A DNA stretch of 64,000 bases from Clostridia bacterium. GTDB lineage: Bacteria > Bacillota > Clostridia > Christensenellales > Pumilibacteraceae. How positions within the stretch are numbered: position 1 is the first letter of the stretch; each line of letters opens with the position of its first letter. The translations under genes and the position numbers were made by a program. Below, piece by piece: positions 34,332-42,170 of this stretch. The stretch is taken from NCBI GenBank assembly GCA_900767465.1, contig CAAGAW010000029.1:28275-92274 (forward strand), given 5' to 3'. The notes below the pieces were generated by a model. That model worked only from the letters and a program-made list of their open reading frames with translations, did not search any database and was not told the origin of the DNA.

Positions 34332-36425
34332 TTATTTTACGCCGAACAGCAAGTCGCCGTAAGTGGGGAACGGCCAGACCGACGCGGGCATAAGCGTTTC
34401 GGCTTCGTCGCAAGGAACGCGGAGTTCCGCCATACGCTGCAGAATGTCGTCCCGAATATCGTTTGCCGCGGCGGTTACGTCGGTAATCTGTTTGTAGCGA
34501 TCCGCAGCCGCTTCGAGCGCGTCCGTTTTCTGATCGATTTCGTCTGCGAGCGCGCACAGTTTGGAGACGGTCTTCGAGCCGTAACCGAGCGGGGCGGACG
34601 GAGCGACGGCTTTTGCCGCGCCTACCGTTTCGGATAGTTCTTTTACGTAACCGACTATTGCGGGCAGAATCTCTTTTCGCGCCATATCGATCATCGTAAG
34701 AGCCTCGATATTCACGGTTTTGCAGTAATTTTCGAGCGTAATCTCGTAACGCGATCTGATTTCGGCGGGCGTAAAGATTTTAAGCGAAGTGAGCATATCG
34801 GAGTTTTTCTTTTCGAGAATCGTCGGAAGAGCGTCGGGCGTGGTGCGAAGATTAAGAAGCCCGCGTTTTTCGGTTGCTTCTTTGATCCACTCGTCGTCGT
34901 AACCGTTGCCGTTAAAGATTATGCGCTTGTGATCGATAATCGACTTCCTGATAAGATCGTGAAGGGCGGTCTCGAAGTTTTTCGCTTTTTCGAGTTCGTC
35001 CGCGTACCCTTTAAGAACGTCCGCAACTGCGGCGTTAAGCATAATATTCGCGCAGGCGATGCTGTTGGACGAGCCGAGCATACGGAACTCGAACTTATTG
35101 CCGGTAAACGCGAACGGCGAAGTACGGTTACGGTCGGTCGTGTCGCGTGCGAATTTCGGAAGCACGTGAACGCCGAGTTTAAGCACCGTCTTTTCTGTCC
35201 CGTTATACGGCGCGTCTTTTTCGATCGCGTCGAGGACCGCAGACAGTTCGTCGCCGAGGAATACCGAAACGACCGCGGGCGGCGCTTCGTTTGCGCCGAG
35301 ACGATGATCGTTGCCCGCCGTAGCAACCGACAGACGAAGCAAATCCTGATATTTGTCGACCGCTTCGATAACCGCGCAAAGGAAGAGCAGGAACTGTGCG
35401 TTCTCGTACGGGGTTTCGCCGGGGGTAAGAAGGTTTACGCCCTTGTCGGTAGCCATCGACCAGTTGTTGTGTTTGCCGCTGCCGTTTACGCCGGCAAAAG
35501 GTTTTTCGTGAAGAAGGCAAACGAGTCCGTGACGAGCCGCGACTTTCTGCATAACTTCCATAGTAATCTGGTTATGATCGGTCGCAACGTTGGTGGTAGA
35601 ATAAATGGGAGCGAGTTCGTGCTGAGCGGGCGCAACTTCGTTATGTTCGGTTTTGGCGAGAACGCCGAGTTTCCAGAGTTCCTCGTTAAGATCCGCCATG
35701 TACGCCTGAACGCGAGGCTTGATTACTCCGAAGTAATGATCGTCGAGTTCCTGCCCCTTCGGGGGTTTTGCGCCGAAAAGCGTTCTGCCCGTAAAGATAA
35801 GGTCTTTGCGCTTATCGTACATCGCCTTGTCCACGAGGAAGTATTCCTGTTCGGGACCGACCGAGGTGCGAACGCATTTCACGTCGTCGTTGCCGAAGAG
35901 TTTAAGTACTCTTACCGCCTGCTTGCTCAGTGCCTGCATCGAACGGAGAAGAGGGGTCTTTTTGTCGAGAGCCTCGCCGCTGTAAGAACAGAACGCCGTC
36001 GGAATACAAAGCGTTTTGTCCTTTATAAACGCGTACGAAGTCGGATCCCACGCTGTGTAGCCGCGCGCTTCGAAGGTGGCGCGAAGACCGCCGGACGGGA
36101 AAGAGGACGCGTCGGGTTCGCCTTTAATAAGTTCCTTGCCCGAAAACTCCATAATCACGCCGCCGTCGGGTGCGGGAGAGATAAAGCTGTCGTGTTTTTC
36201 CGCGGTAACGCCGGTAAGAGGCTGGAACCAGTGCGTAAAGTGGGTCGCGCCTTTTTCGACCGCCCAGTCTTTCATTGCTTCGGCGACCGCGTCCGCGACT
36301 TCCGCGTTAAGTTCGCTGCCCTCGTCGATAGTCTTTTTAAGCGACGAGTAGACGGATTCGGGAAGGCGGGCGCGCATAACTCTGTCGTCGAACACCAGAC
36401 TTCCGAAAGTTTCGGGAACGTTCAT
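34332..36425 (-). CDS. glnN: Glutamine synthetase type III
   Basis: ATP-dependent synthesis of glutamine from glutamate and ammonia. The 697 residues fit GSIII, which is much longer than type I. Signatures: N-terminal THWFQPLTGVTAEKHDSF, EFSGKELIKGEPDASSFPSG, GPEQEYFLVDK (metal Glu), TEHNEVAPAQHELAPIY, KPFAGVNGSGKHNNWS (ATP/glutamate site) and NRTSPFAFTGNKFEFRMLGS. It diverges from the glutamate synthase operon; the two promoters are back to back. Its ~140-base leader contains a terminator-like hairpin overlapped by an ANTAR-type hexaloop hairpin, so expression may depend on the ANTAR protein at 41379. Confidence 0.97.
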   Translation of the reverse strand: MNVPETFGSLVFDDRVMRARLPESVYSSLKKTIDEGSELNAEVADAVAEAMKDWAVEKGATHFTHWFQPLTGVTAEKHDSFISPAPDGGVIMEFSGKELIKGEPDASSFPSGGLRATFEARGYTAWDPTSYAFIKDKTLCIPTAFCSYSGEALDKKTPLLRSMQALSKQAVRVLKLFGNDDVKCVRTSVGPEQEYFLVDKAMYDKRKDLIFTGRTLFGAKPPKGQELDDHYFGVIKPRVQAYMADLNEELWKLGVLAKTEHNEVAPAQHELAPIYSTTNVATDHNQITMEVMQKVAARHGLVCLLHEKPFAGVNGSGKHNNWSMATDKGVNLLTPGETPYENAQFLLFLCAVIEAVDKYQDLLRLSVATAGNDHRLGANEAPPAVVSVFLGDELSAVLDAIEKDAPYNGTEKTVLKLGVHVLPKFARDTTDRNRTSPFAFTGNKFEFRMLGSSNSIACANIMLNAAVADVLKGYADELEKAKNFETALHDLIRKSIIDHKRIIFNGNGYDDEWIKEATEKRGLLNLRTTPDALPTILEKKNSDMLTSLKIFTPAEIRSRYEITLENYCKTVNIEALTMIDMARKEILPAIVGYVKELSETVGAAKAVAPSAPLGYGSKTVSKLCALADEIDQKTDALEAAADRYKQITDVTAAANDIRDDILQRMAELRVPCDEAETLMPASVWPFPTYGDLLFGVK

Positions 36426-36429
36426 AAAT

Positions 36430-36564
36430 TCATACCTCCAAAATAAATACGAAAAGCGAGACCGAGCCTTGTAAGACGCCCGTGCCTCGCTTTTAATCGT
36501 CTATTTATAAAGATAACGACGCCCGTGATATTACATCTCGGACGCCATTGCCTTTATGCGAGTT
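36430..36564 (-). promoter_or_regulatory. glnN leader with terminator-like hairpin and ANTAR-type hexaloop hairpins
   Basis: Minus strand: arms AAAAGCGAG (36494-36486) and CTCGCTTTT (36460-36452), followed by a T-rich run, resemble an intrinsic terminator. Overlapping its 5' arm is GAGGC, loop ACGGGC, GTCTT (36488-36473), a five-pair hairpin (two G-T) whose hexaloop has A at position 1 and G at position 4. The same ACGGGCGTC string recurs upstream (loop at 36526-36521), with a poorer stem, and AATGGC flanked by GGC/GTC lies at 36549-36544. The ribosome site is GGAGG. Confidence 0.55.
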
Positions 36565-36593
36565 ATTATACTCCTTGAAATCGTGTTTGTCAA
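36565..36593 (-). promoter_or_regulatory. glnN promoter
   Basis: Minus strand TTGACA (36593-36588), 17 bp, TATAAT (36570-36565), a full consensus sigma-A promoter. Confidence 0.9.
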
Positions 36594-36632
36594 CGCTTTT
36601 CGACTAAATTTTCAAAATTTTTTTCAAACCGA

Positions 36633-36661
36633 TTGACATAAATCCGTCGCCGTGATATAAT
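36633..36661 (+). promoter_or_regulatory. Promoter of the glutamate synthase operon
   Basis: TTGACA (36633-36638), 17 bp, TATAAT (36656-36661), full consensus. A promoter this strong fits control after initiation, as expected for a terminator-regulated leader. Confidence 0.9.
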
Positions 36662-36667
36662 AGCGAC

Positions 36668-36740
36668 GTAATGAGCAAGGGCGTTCATTCTGCCGAGGGT
36701 CGTATCGCCCTTGCGCGGATGAACGCTCTTTTACTTTAAA
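36668..36740 (+). promoter_or_regulatory. Attenuator-like leader of the glutamate synthase operon
   Basis: Three overlapping pairings are visible. (1) A small hairpin with seven-pair stem AATGAGC/GTTCATT and hexaloop AAGGGC (36670-36689). (2) GCAAGGGCG (36675-36683) with CGCCCTTGC (36706-36714), nine perfect pairs. (3) GGGCGTTCAT (36679-36688) with ATGAACGCTC (36719-36728), ten pairs with one G-T, followed by TTTT: a terminator. Hairpin 1 and pairing 2 each exclude the terminator. The hexaloop has A1 and G4, the ANTAR recognition pattern. A second classical ANTAR hairpin was not found. Confidence 0.65.
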
Positions 36741-36754
36741 AGGACGCATACGTT

Positions 36755-37846
36755 ATGCAAAAAGAAGGTCAGATAAGAATACCGTCGGGTTGTGCGATCG
36801 CCGCGATGATTTCGCGGGGGGGAAAGCGCGTCGGCGGCGAAACGATTATCGAGGGTATGAAGCCCATGCACGACCGATCCAACGGACTCGGCGGAGGTTT
36901 TGCGGCTTACGGAATCTATCCCGACTACAAGGATTTTTACGCGCTCCACGTGTTTTTCGACACCGAAAGCGCGCGCAGAGAGTGCGAAACGTTGCTTAAA
37001 GAATCGTTCGAAATCGTAAAGGACGAGTATATTCCGATCCGTAAGATTCCGGAAATTACCGACGTTCCGATTATTCGCCGGTATTTCGTCGATCCGTTCA
37101 AGTCCGTGCTTTCCCGCCTTCAACTCGGAGCGGACGAATTCGTCGCCCGGACAGTTATGCGTATCAACGTCACGCTTAAAGGAACCTACGTCTTTTCGAG
37201 CGGTAAAAACATGGGTACGTTCAAAGCGGTCGGATTTCCCGAAGACGTGGGCAGATTCTACCGCCTCGACGAATACGAAGCGTACTCGTGGACGGCTCAC
37301 GGCAGATACCCGACCAACACGCCGGGATGGTGGGGAGGCGCGCACCCGTTTACGCTTCTGGATCGCTCGGTCGTCCATAACGGCGAAATCTCGTCGTACG
37401 ACGCAAACCGTCGCTATATCGAACCGTTCGGCTACAAATGCACGCTTCAGACGGACACCGAAGTAATCACGTATATAGCCGATTATCTTATTCGCCGTCA
37501 GGGACTCACGGAGGAAGAAACCGCTTCCGTAATCGCCGCGCCGTTCTGGAGTACGATAAAGTCGCTCCCGAAAGAGGACGCGGACAGACTCACGTATCTT
37601 CGCACCGTGTATTCGGGTTTTCTCGTAACCGGACCGTTCTCGATAATCCTCGGATTTACCGGCGGTCTTATGGCGCTTAACGACCGACTCAAACTTCGGT
37701 CGATGGTTGTCGCCGAATACGGCGATACCGTGTACGTCGCAAGCGAGGAGGCGGCGATACGCAAAATGCAGCCGCTGGCGGGTGAGGTTTACGCGCCTGC
37801 GGGCGGCGAGCCGATAGTCGTAAGAGTAAAGGAGGGCGCGTACTGA
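36755..37846 (+). CDS. Glutamate synthase, glutamine amidotransferase (class II) subunit
   Basis: Releases ammonia from glutamine for the synthase partner encoded next. It corresponds to domain 1 of GltB as a separate 363-residue protein, the split arrangement known from archaea and some Clostridia. The catalytic Cys is C13 in IPSGCAIAAMISRGG, so a 12-residue propeptide must be removed to expose it. Class II features: AHGRYPTNTPGWWGGAHPF, VVHNGEISSYDANRRYIE and TLQTDTEVITYI. It is the first gene after the attenuator-like leader, with an AAAGGA site, and its stop overlaps the next start by one base. Confidence 0.92.
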   Translation: MQKEGQIRIPSGCAIAAMISRGGKRVGGETIIEGMKPMHDRSNGLGGGFAAYGIYPDYKDFYALHVFFDTESARRECETLLKESFEIVKDEYIPIRKIPEITDVPIIRRYFVDPFKSVLSRLQLGADEFVARTVMRINVTLKGTYVFSSGKNMGTFKAVGFPEDVGRFYRLDEYEAYSWTAHGRYPTNTPGWWGGAHPFTLLDRSVVHNGEISSYDANRRYIEPFGYKCTLQTDTEVITYIADYLIRRQGLTEEETASVIAAPFWSTIKSLPKEDADRLTYLRTVYSGFLVTGPFSIILGFTGGLMALNDRLKLRSMVVAEYGDTVYVASEEAAIRKMQPLAGEVYAPAGGEPIVVRVKEGAY

Positions 37847-39348
37847 TGTCGTTTTATATATTTCCCGACTTCGACGTAGTCCGCGACGCGCACCGTTGCA
37901 TAAACTGCCGCGCTTGCGAAACCCAGTGCGCGAACGGCGTTCACCGCTACGACGAAAAACTCGGCGTAATGCTCGCCGACGAACATAAATGCGTCGATTG
38001 TCAGCGTTGCGTGTCGTTCTGCCCCACTCACGCTCTTAAAATAGTAAAGAACCCTAACGACTTCCGCGAAAACGCCAACTGGCATACGGATACGATCAAA
38101 GAGATTTACAAACAGTCCGCAAGCGGCGGAGTGCTTCTCTCGTCAATGGGCGACCCGAAACCGCAACCTGTTTATTTTGACAAAATCCTCATAAACGCGT
38201 CGCAAGTCACCAACCCGCCCATCGATCCGCTTCGCGAACCTATGGAAACGCGCGTTTTTCTCGGCAAAAAGCCTAACGGGATAAAACGCCTCCCGGACGG
38301 CAGAATAGATACGTCGCTTCCCCCGCAGATATCGCTTTCGATGCCGGTAATGTTTTCGGCAATGAGTTACGGCTCGATAAGTTACAACGCTCACGCCGCG
38401 CTCGCCAAAGCCGCCGAAAAACTCGGTATCTGTTATAATACGGGCGAGGGCGGACTTCACGAAGACTTTTATCGCTACGGCGAAAACACCGTCGTTCAGG
38501 TTGCGTCCGGAAGATTCGGCGTTCACGAAAAATACCTTTCGGCAGGCGCGGCTATCGAAATCAAAATGGGGCAGGGCGCAAAGCCGGGTATCGGCGGTCA
38601 TCTGCCCGCGTCAAAAATCGTGGGCGACGTCGCTCGCACCCGTATGATTCCCGAAGGTTCGGACGCCATTTCGCCCGCACCGCACCACGACATCTATTCG
38701 ATCGAGGATCTGCGCCAACTCGTATACTCGCTCAAAGAAGCGACCAACTACGAAAAGCCCGTTATCGTCAAGGTGGCGGCTGTTCATAACATCGCGGCGA
38801 TTGCAAGCGGAATCGCGCGGAGCGGCGCGGACGTAATCGCGATCGACGGACTTCGCGGCGGGACGGGAGCGGCTCCCACGCGTATCCGCGATAACGTCGG
38901 TATTCCCATCGAACTCGCGCTCGCGGCGGTCGATCAACGTCTTCGCGACGAGGGTATAAGAAACGACGTGTCTCTCGTCGTCGGCGGAAGTATCCGCTCG
39001 TCGGCGGACGTGGTAAAAGCGGTCGCGCTCGGCGCGGACGCGTGCTACGTGGCTACCGCCGCGCTCGTCGCGCTCGGTTGTCACCTTTGCCGCAACTGTC
39101 AGAGCGGAACCTGCAACTGGGGAATCGCGACCCAGCGTCCCGAACTCGTCGCCCGCCTCGACCCCGAAGAGGGCGCGAATAGACTTGTAAATCTTATGAC
39201 TGCGTGGAGGCACGAAATCAAAGAACTTATGGGCGGCATGGGCATCAATTCCATAGAGGCGCTTCGCGGCAACAGACTTATGCTTCGCGGAGTCGGACTA
39301 AACGGAAAAGAACTCGAAATTCTCGGCATCAAACACGCCGGCGAATAA
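37846..39348 (+). CDS. Glutamate synthase, FMN-binding central subunit with N-terminal ferredoxin domain
   Basis: A 500-residue synthase core transferring ammonia onto 2-oxoglutarate. Residues 1-~70 carry two [4Fe-4S] motifs (C18-C21-C24-C28 and C49-C52-C55-C59). The rest is the FMN barrel: MFSAMSYGSISYNAHAALAK, NTGEGGLHEDFY, KMGQGAKPGIGGHLPASKI, then VIAIDGLRGGTGAAP and VGGSIRSSADVVKA. A further cluster, C412-x2-C415-x2-C418-x4-C423, fits the [3Fe-4S] site of GOGAT. The built-in ferredoxin domain suggests electrons come from ferredoxin or an unlinked reductase; no NADPH-binding small subunit (GltD) is encoded nearby. Confidence 0.93.
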   Translation: MSFYIFPDFDVVRDAHRCINCRACETQCANGVHRYDEKLGVMLADEHKCVDCQRCVSFCPTHALKIVKNPNDFRENANWHTDTIKEIYKQSASGGVLLSSMGDPKPQPVYFDKILINASQVTNPPIDPLREPMETRVFLGKKPNGIKRLPDGRIDTSLPPQISLSMPVMFSAMSYGSISYNAHAALAKAAEKLGICYNTGEGGLHEDFYRYGENTVVQVASGRFGVHEKYLSAGAAIEIKMGQGAKPGIGGHLPASKIVGDVARTRMIPEGSDAISPAPHHDIYSIEDLRQLVYSLKEATNYEKPVIVKVAAVHNIAAIASGIARSGADVIAIDGLRGGTGAAPTRIRDNVGIPIELALAAVDQRLRDEGIRNDVSLVVGGSIRSSADVVKAVALGADACYVATAALVALGCHLCRNCQSGTCNWGIATQRPELVARLDPEEGANRLVNLMTAWRHEIKELMGGMGINSIEALRGNRLMLRGVGLNGKELEILGIKHAGE

Positions 39349-39377
39349 AAAACGCGTATACGTATCGTAGTTTTTAG
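39349..39377 (+). repeat. ATACGTAT-loop hairpin element, copy D
   Basis: Directly follows the stop: AAAAAC, core GCGTATACGTATCGTA, GTTTTT. It lies inside the operon, between two glutamate synthase genes, so it is unlikely to be a full terminator. Confidence 0.65.
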
Positions 39378-39418
39378 GACAAAAGCGTTTGCGGAGCATT
39401 GCCGCAAGGGAGAGTAAT

Positions 39419-40135
39419 ATGACTATCGACGCGGAAGGACTCGACTTCCGACAACTTAACGAATACGTAAAATCCGCCGATTCGTGCGAGATAGAGAACT
39501 GCCTCGGGCAGCGGTTTATCGCGGCGGGAACGGACGGGAAAATCGTTACGATCCGAGGCGTTGCGGGTAATGCGCTCGGCGCGTATTTAGCCGGCGGAAA
39601 AATCACCGTTTACGGCAACGCGCAGGACGCCGCCGGCGACACGATGAACGGCGGCGAGATCGTCGTTTACGGAAGCGCGGGCGACGCGGCGGGTTACGCC
39701 ATGCGCGGCGGCGAGATTTACGTAAAAGGCAACGCCGGCTATCGCGCCGGAATTCACATGAAAGCGTACGAGAGCAAAAAGCCGGTTCTCGTAGTCGGCG
39801 GCAGAGCGGGGAGTTTCCTCGGTGAATATCAGGCGGGCGGACTTATAATAGTTCTCGGACTCAATACGGACGGCAAACCGGTCGTCGGAAATTTTCCGTG
39901 TACGGGAATGCACGGCGGTAAGATGTTTCTTCGCGGCGGCGCGGACGGGATAAAATTCCCCGCTCAGGTGACGGTAAACGAGGCGACGGAAGCCGATCTT
40001 GACGAGATCGCGCCGTACGTAAAGAAGTATTGCGAATATTTCGGCGCGGACTTCGTCAAACTTATTTCCGACAAGTTCGCCGTCGTCACACCCGACAGCA
40101 AGAACCCGTACAAGCAAATGTACGTCGCTAATTAA
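39419..40135 (+). CDS. Glutamate synthase, GXGXG-domain subunit
   Basis: A 238-residue stand-alone version of the C-terminal GltB domain, a right-handed beta-helix built from repeated G-x-x-G-x-G turns: IRGVAGNALGAYLAGGKITV, YGNAQDAAGDTMNGGEIVV, YGSAGDAAGYAMRGGEIYV, KGNAGYRAGIHM. It is structural, holding the other two subunits in place in GOGAT. I chose the ATG at 39419, preceded by AGGGAGAG, over an in-frame ATG at 39389. The glnA gene follows after 13 bases. Confidence 0.93.
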   Translation: MTIDAEGLDFRQLNEYVKSADSCEIENCLGQRFIAAGTDGKIVTIRGVAGNALGAYLAGGKITVYGNAQDAAGDTMNGGEIVVYGSAGDAAGYAMRGGEIYVKGNAGYRAGIHMKAYESKKPVLVVGGRAGSFLGEYQAGGLIIVLGLNTDGKPVVGNFPCTGMHGGKMFLRGGADGIKFPAQVTVNEATEADLDEIAPYVKKYCEYFGADFVKLISDKFAVVTPDSKNPYKQMYVAN

Positions 40136-40148
40136 GGAGAGAAAAAAA

Positions 40149-41363
40149 ATGAGTTATTCCACCGACGAAATATTGCAGTATATAAAGGAAGAGGACGTCA
40201 AGTTTATACGACTTGCGTTCTGCGACGTGTACGGCAAACAGAAAAACGTGTCCGTAATGCCCGGAGAGATTGCCCGTGCGTTTTCGGACGGAATCGCGTT
40301 CGACGGTTCGGCGATCGAAGGCTTCGGAACGGACGTCCGCTCCGATCTTTTCCTCGTGCCCGACTCCGCTACGATTTCCGTTCTGCCGTGGCGACCCGAA
40401 CACGGCAAAGTCGTCAGGGTCTATTGTTCGATCCTGAAACCGGACAAAACGCCGTTCGAGCAGGACACCCGTAATATTCTTAAAAGCGCAATCGCCGACG
40501 CCGAAAAAGCCGGTCTCAAATTTGCGTTCGGCTCGGAAATCGAATTTTACCTCTTTAAATGCGACGAGTCCGGAAAACCTACGCGCGAACCGTACGACGA
40601 AGCGGGATATATGGATATCGCGCCCGAGGATAAAGGCGAGAACGTTCGCCGCGAAATCTGTCTTACGCTCGACGCAATGGGAATAAAGCCCGAAAGTTCG
40701 CACCACGAAGAAGGTGCCGGTCAGAACGAAATCGACTTTCGTTATTCCGATCCGCTTTCGGCAGCCGACAACGCCGTAACGTTCAAAACGGTCGTCCGCA
40801 CGATTGCCGCGAGAAACGGACTTTTCGCCGATTTTTCTCCCAAGCCGCTTCCCGCCGCGCCGGGCAACGGCATGCACGTGAATATGTCGGTTAAAAGCAC
40901 AGACGGCGAGGACGTTACGCCTTACGCGATCGCGGGGATTATGAACAGAATCGCCGAAATCACCGCGTTCCTGAATCCTGTCGATAACTCATACGAGCGA
41001 CTCGGCAACCGTAAAGCGCCGCGCTTTATCAGTTGGTCTGCGCAAAACCGCTCGCAACTTATCCGCGTTCCGGCGGCGGAAGGCGAGTACAAGCGAATCG
41101 AACTTCGCTCGCCCGATCCGTGTTGCAACCCGTACGTGGCGTTCGCTCTTCTTATCCGCGCGGCAACCGAGGGCATCGAACAAAAACTTACTTTGCCTCC
41201 CGCTTGCGATCTGAACCTGTTCGCTTGCACGGACGATAAGGTGAAAGGTCTCGAAAAATTGCCCTCCGACGCGGTTGAGGCTCGCGGCATAGCGGCAAAG
41301 AGCGAGTTCGTAAAAAGCGTTCTTCCGGCAGAGATAATAAAGGCTTACTGCATAAGCAGATAA
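40149..41363 (+). CDS. glnA: Glutamine synthetase type I (short form)
   Basis: A second, unrelated glutamine synthetase in the same locus. At 404 residues it is clearly shorter than typical GSI (~440-470), mainly at the C-terminal end and in loops. Motifs: FCDVYGKQKNVSV, FDGSAIEGFG, GSEIEFYLF (metal Glu), HHEEGAGQNEIDF, NGMHVNMS (His), and RSQLIRVPAAEGEYKRIELR followed by SPDPCCNPYVAFA. The usual adenylylation tyrosine region is not recognisable, as expected for Bacillota. It probably supplies glutamine directly to the glutamate synthase encoded upstream. Ribosome site AAGGAGAG. Confidence 0.95.
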   Translation: MSYSTDEILQYIKEEDVKFIRLAFCDVYGKQKNVSVMPGEIARAFSDGIAFDGSAIEGFGTDVRSDLFLVPDSATISVLPWRPEHGKVVRVYCSILKPDKTPFEQDTRNILKSAIADAEKAGLKFAFGSEIEFYLFKCDESGKPTREPYDEAGYMDIAPEDKGENVRREICLTLDAMGIKPESSHHEEGAGQNEIDFRYSDPLSAADNAVTFKTVVRTIAARNGLFADFSPKPLPAAPGNGMHVNMSVKSTDGEDVTPYAIAGIMNRIAEITAFLNPVDNSYERLGNRKAPRFISWSAQNRSQLIRVPAAEGEYKRIELRSPDPCCNPYVAFALLIRAATEGIEQKLTLPPACDLNLFACTDDKVKGLEKLPSDAVEARGIAAKSEFVKSVLPAEIIKAYCISR

Positions 41364-41378
41364 CTTTAAGATTAGTCG

Positions 41379-41963
41379 ATGGAATTAAAGACGACGACAT
41401 ACAGCGTTCTGATCGTGTCCGCCTCGGACAAGTTCACCGACGCTATAACCGGTATGCTTCCCGAAAGCAAGTACCGCCCCGTAAAATTCGCGAGCAGCGT
41501 ATCCGAAGCGCGTCGCGAACTTTTGGAGCGCGCATACGACGTCGTTATCGTCAACGCGCCGCTTCCCGACGAGTTCGGAACGCGTTTCGCCGTCGATATC
41601 TGTCAGTCGGGCGGAGCGGGAGTTTTGCTGTTTGTCAAGTCCGAGCATTTTTCGGAGATCAGCGATAAAGCGGGCGAGTACGGCGTAATGGTTTTGTCCC
41701 GTCCCACGTCGCCTGCAATCGTCGCTCAATCGCTTGCCCTCATTTGCGCCACCCGCGAAAGAATAAGGCGCGTCGAACAGAAAGCGCAGACTATGGAAGA
41801 AAAAATGGAAGAAATCCGCCTCGTAAACCGCGCGAAATGGATTCTTATCGATCAACTCAAGATGAGCGAACCCGACGCCCACCGCTATATCGAAAAGACG
41901 GCGATGGACCGTTGCGTAACCAAACGCGCAGTCGCTCAGTCTATAATAAGAACGTACGGTTAA
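41379..41963 (+). CDS. ANTAR-domain antiterminator with pseudo-receiver domain
   Basis: A 194-residue RNA-binding regulator, last gene of the glutamate synthase/glnA operon. Residues 8-~120 are a receiver fold, but the phospho-acceptor position is Asn (N59 in DVVIVNAPLP) and the acidic pair of the active site is missing (LIVSASDKF). Phosphorylation is therefore not expected; activation may depend on a protein partner or ligand. A coiled-coil linker (~125-145, EQKAQTMEEKMEE) leads to the ANTAR domain (VNRAKWILIDQLKMSEPDAH, then RYIEKTAM and TKRAVAQSII). An ANTAR regulator (NitR) next to glnA is known from Clostridium saccharobutylicum. Its likely RNA targets are the leaders at 36668 and 36430-36564. 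Confidence 0.9.
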   Translation: MELKTTTYSVLIVSASDKFTDAITGMLPESKYRPVKFASSVSEARRELLERAYDVVIVNAPLPDEFGTRFAVDICQSGGAGVLLFVKSEHFSEISDKAGEYGVMVLSRPTSPAIVAQSLALICATRERIRRVEQKAQTMEEKMEEIRLVNRAKWILIDQLKMSEPDAHRYIEKTAMDRCVTKRAVAQSIIRTYG

Positions 41964-41975
41964 ATCCTGCCGCGC

Positions 41976-42013
41976 GTCACAAAAACTCGTATACGTATAG
42001 CCGAAATCGCGAC
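41976..42013 (+). repeat. ATACGTAT-loop hairpin element, copy E
   Basis: CGTCACAAAAACT, core CGTATACGTATAGC, CGAAATCGCGAC; 13 bases after the ANTAR gene stop. The right arm has diverged, so the stem is poor, while the core is intact. Confidence 0.6.
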
Positions 42014-42110
42014 ATAACGACCCGTTTGTCACGGTTTTTCTTTTGTGTTTCGCGGTGGACGGGACGATATAAAAAGACGGAAAAGTCCTATTTTCGTTAC
42101 GGAAAAGCCC

Positions 42111-42139
42111 TTGACCGAACCTCGGCGTTCTGATATAAT
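42111..42139 (+). promoter_or_regulatory. Promoter of the 42171 gene
   Basis: TTGACC (42111-42116), 17 bp, TATAAT (42134-42139) with extended -10 TGA. An AAAGGAG site precedes the ATG at 42171. Confidence 0.85.
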
Positions 42140-42170
42140 TTTCGTACATAGAAAAAGGAGAAACAAACGA

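Noticed and set aside
36690..36715. Second ANTAR hairpin (P1/P2 pair) in the GOGAT leader
   Set aside because: A hairpin AGGGT/GCCCT with a six-base loop exists, but its loop CGTATC lacks A1 and G4, so I claim only one ANTAR-type hairpin there.
36668..36740. Cyanobacterial glnA-type glutamine riboswitch in front of the GOGAT operon
   Set aside because: The GTTCAT string looked similar, but the other conserved parts of that riboswitch are absent and the lineage does not fit; overlapping stems plus an ANTAR gene explain the leader better.
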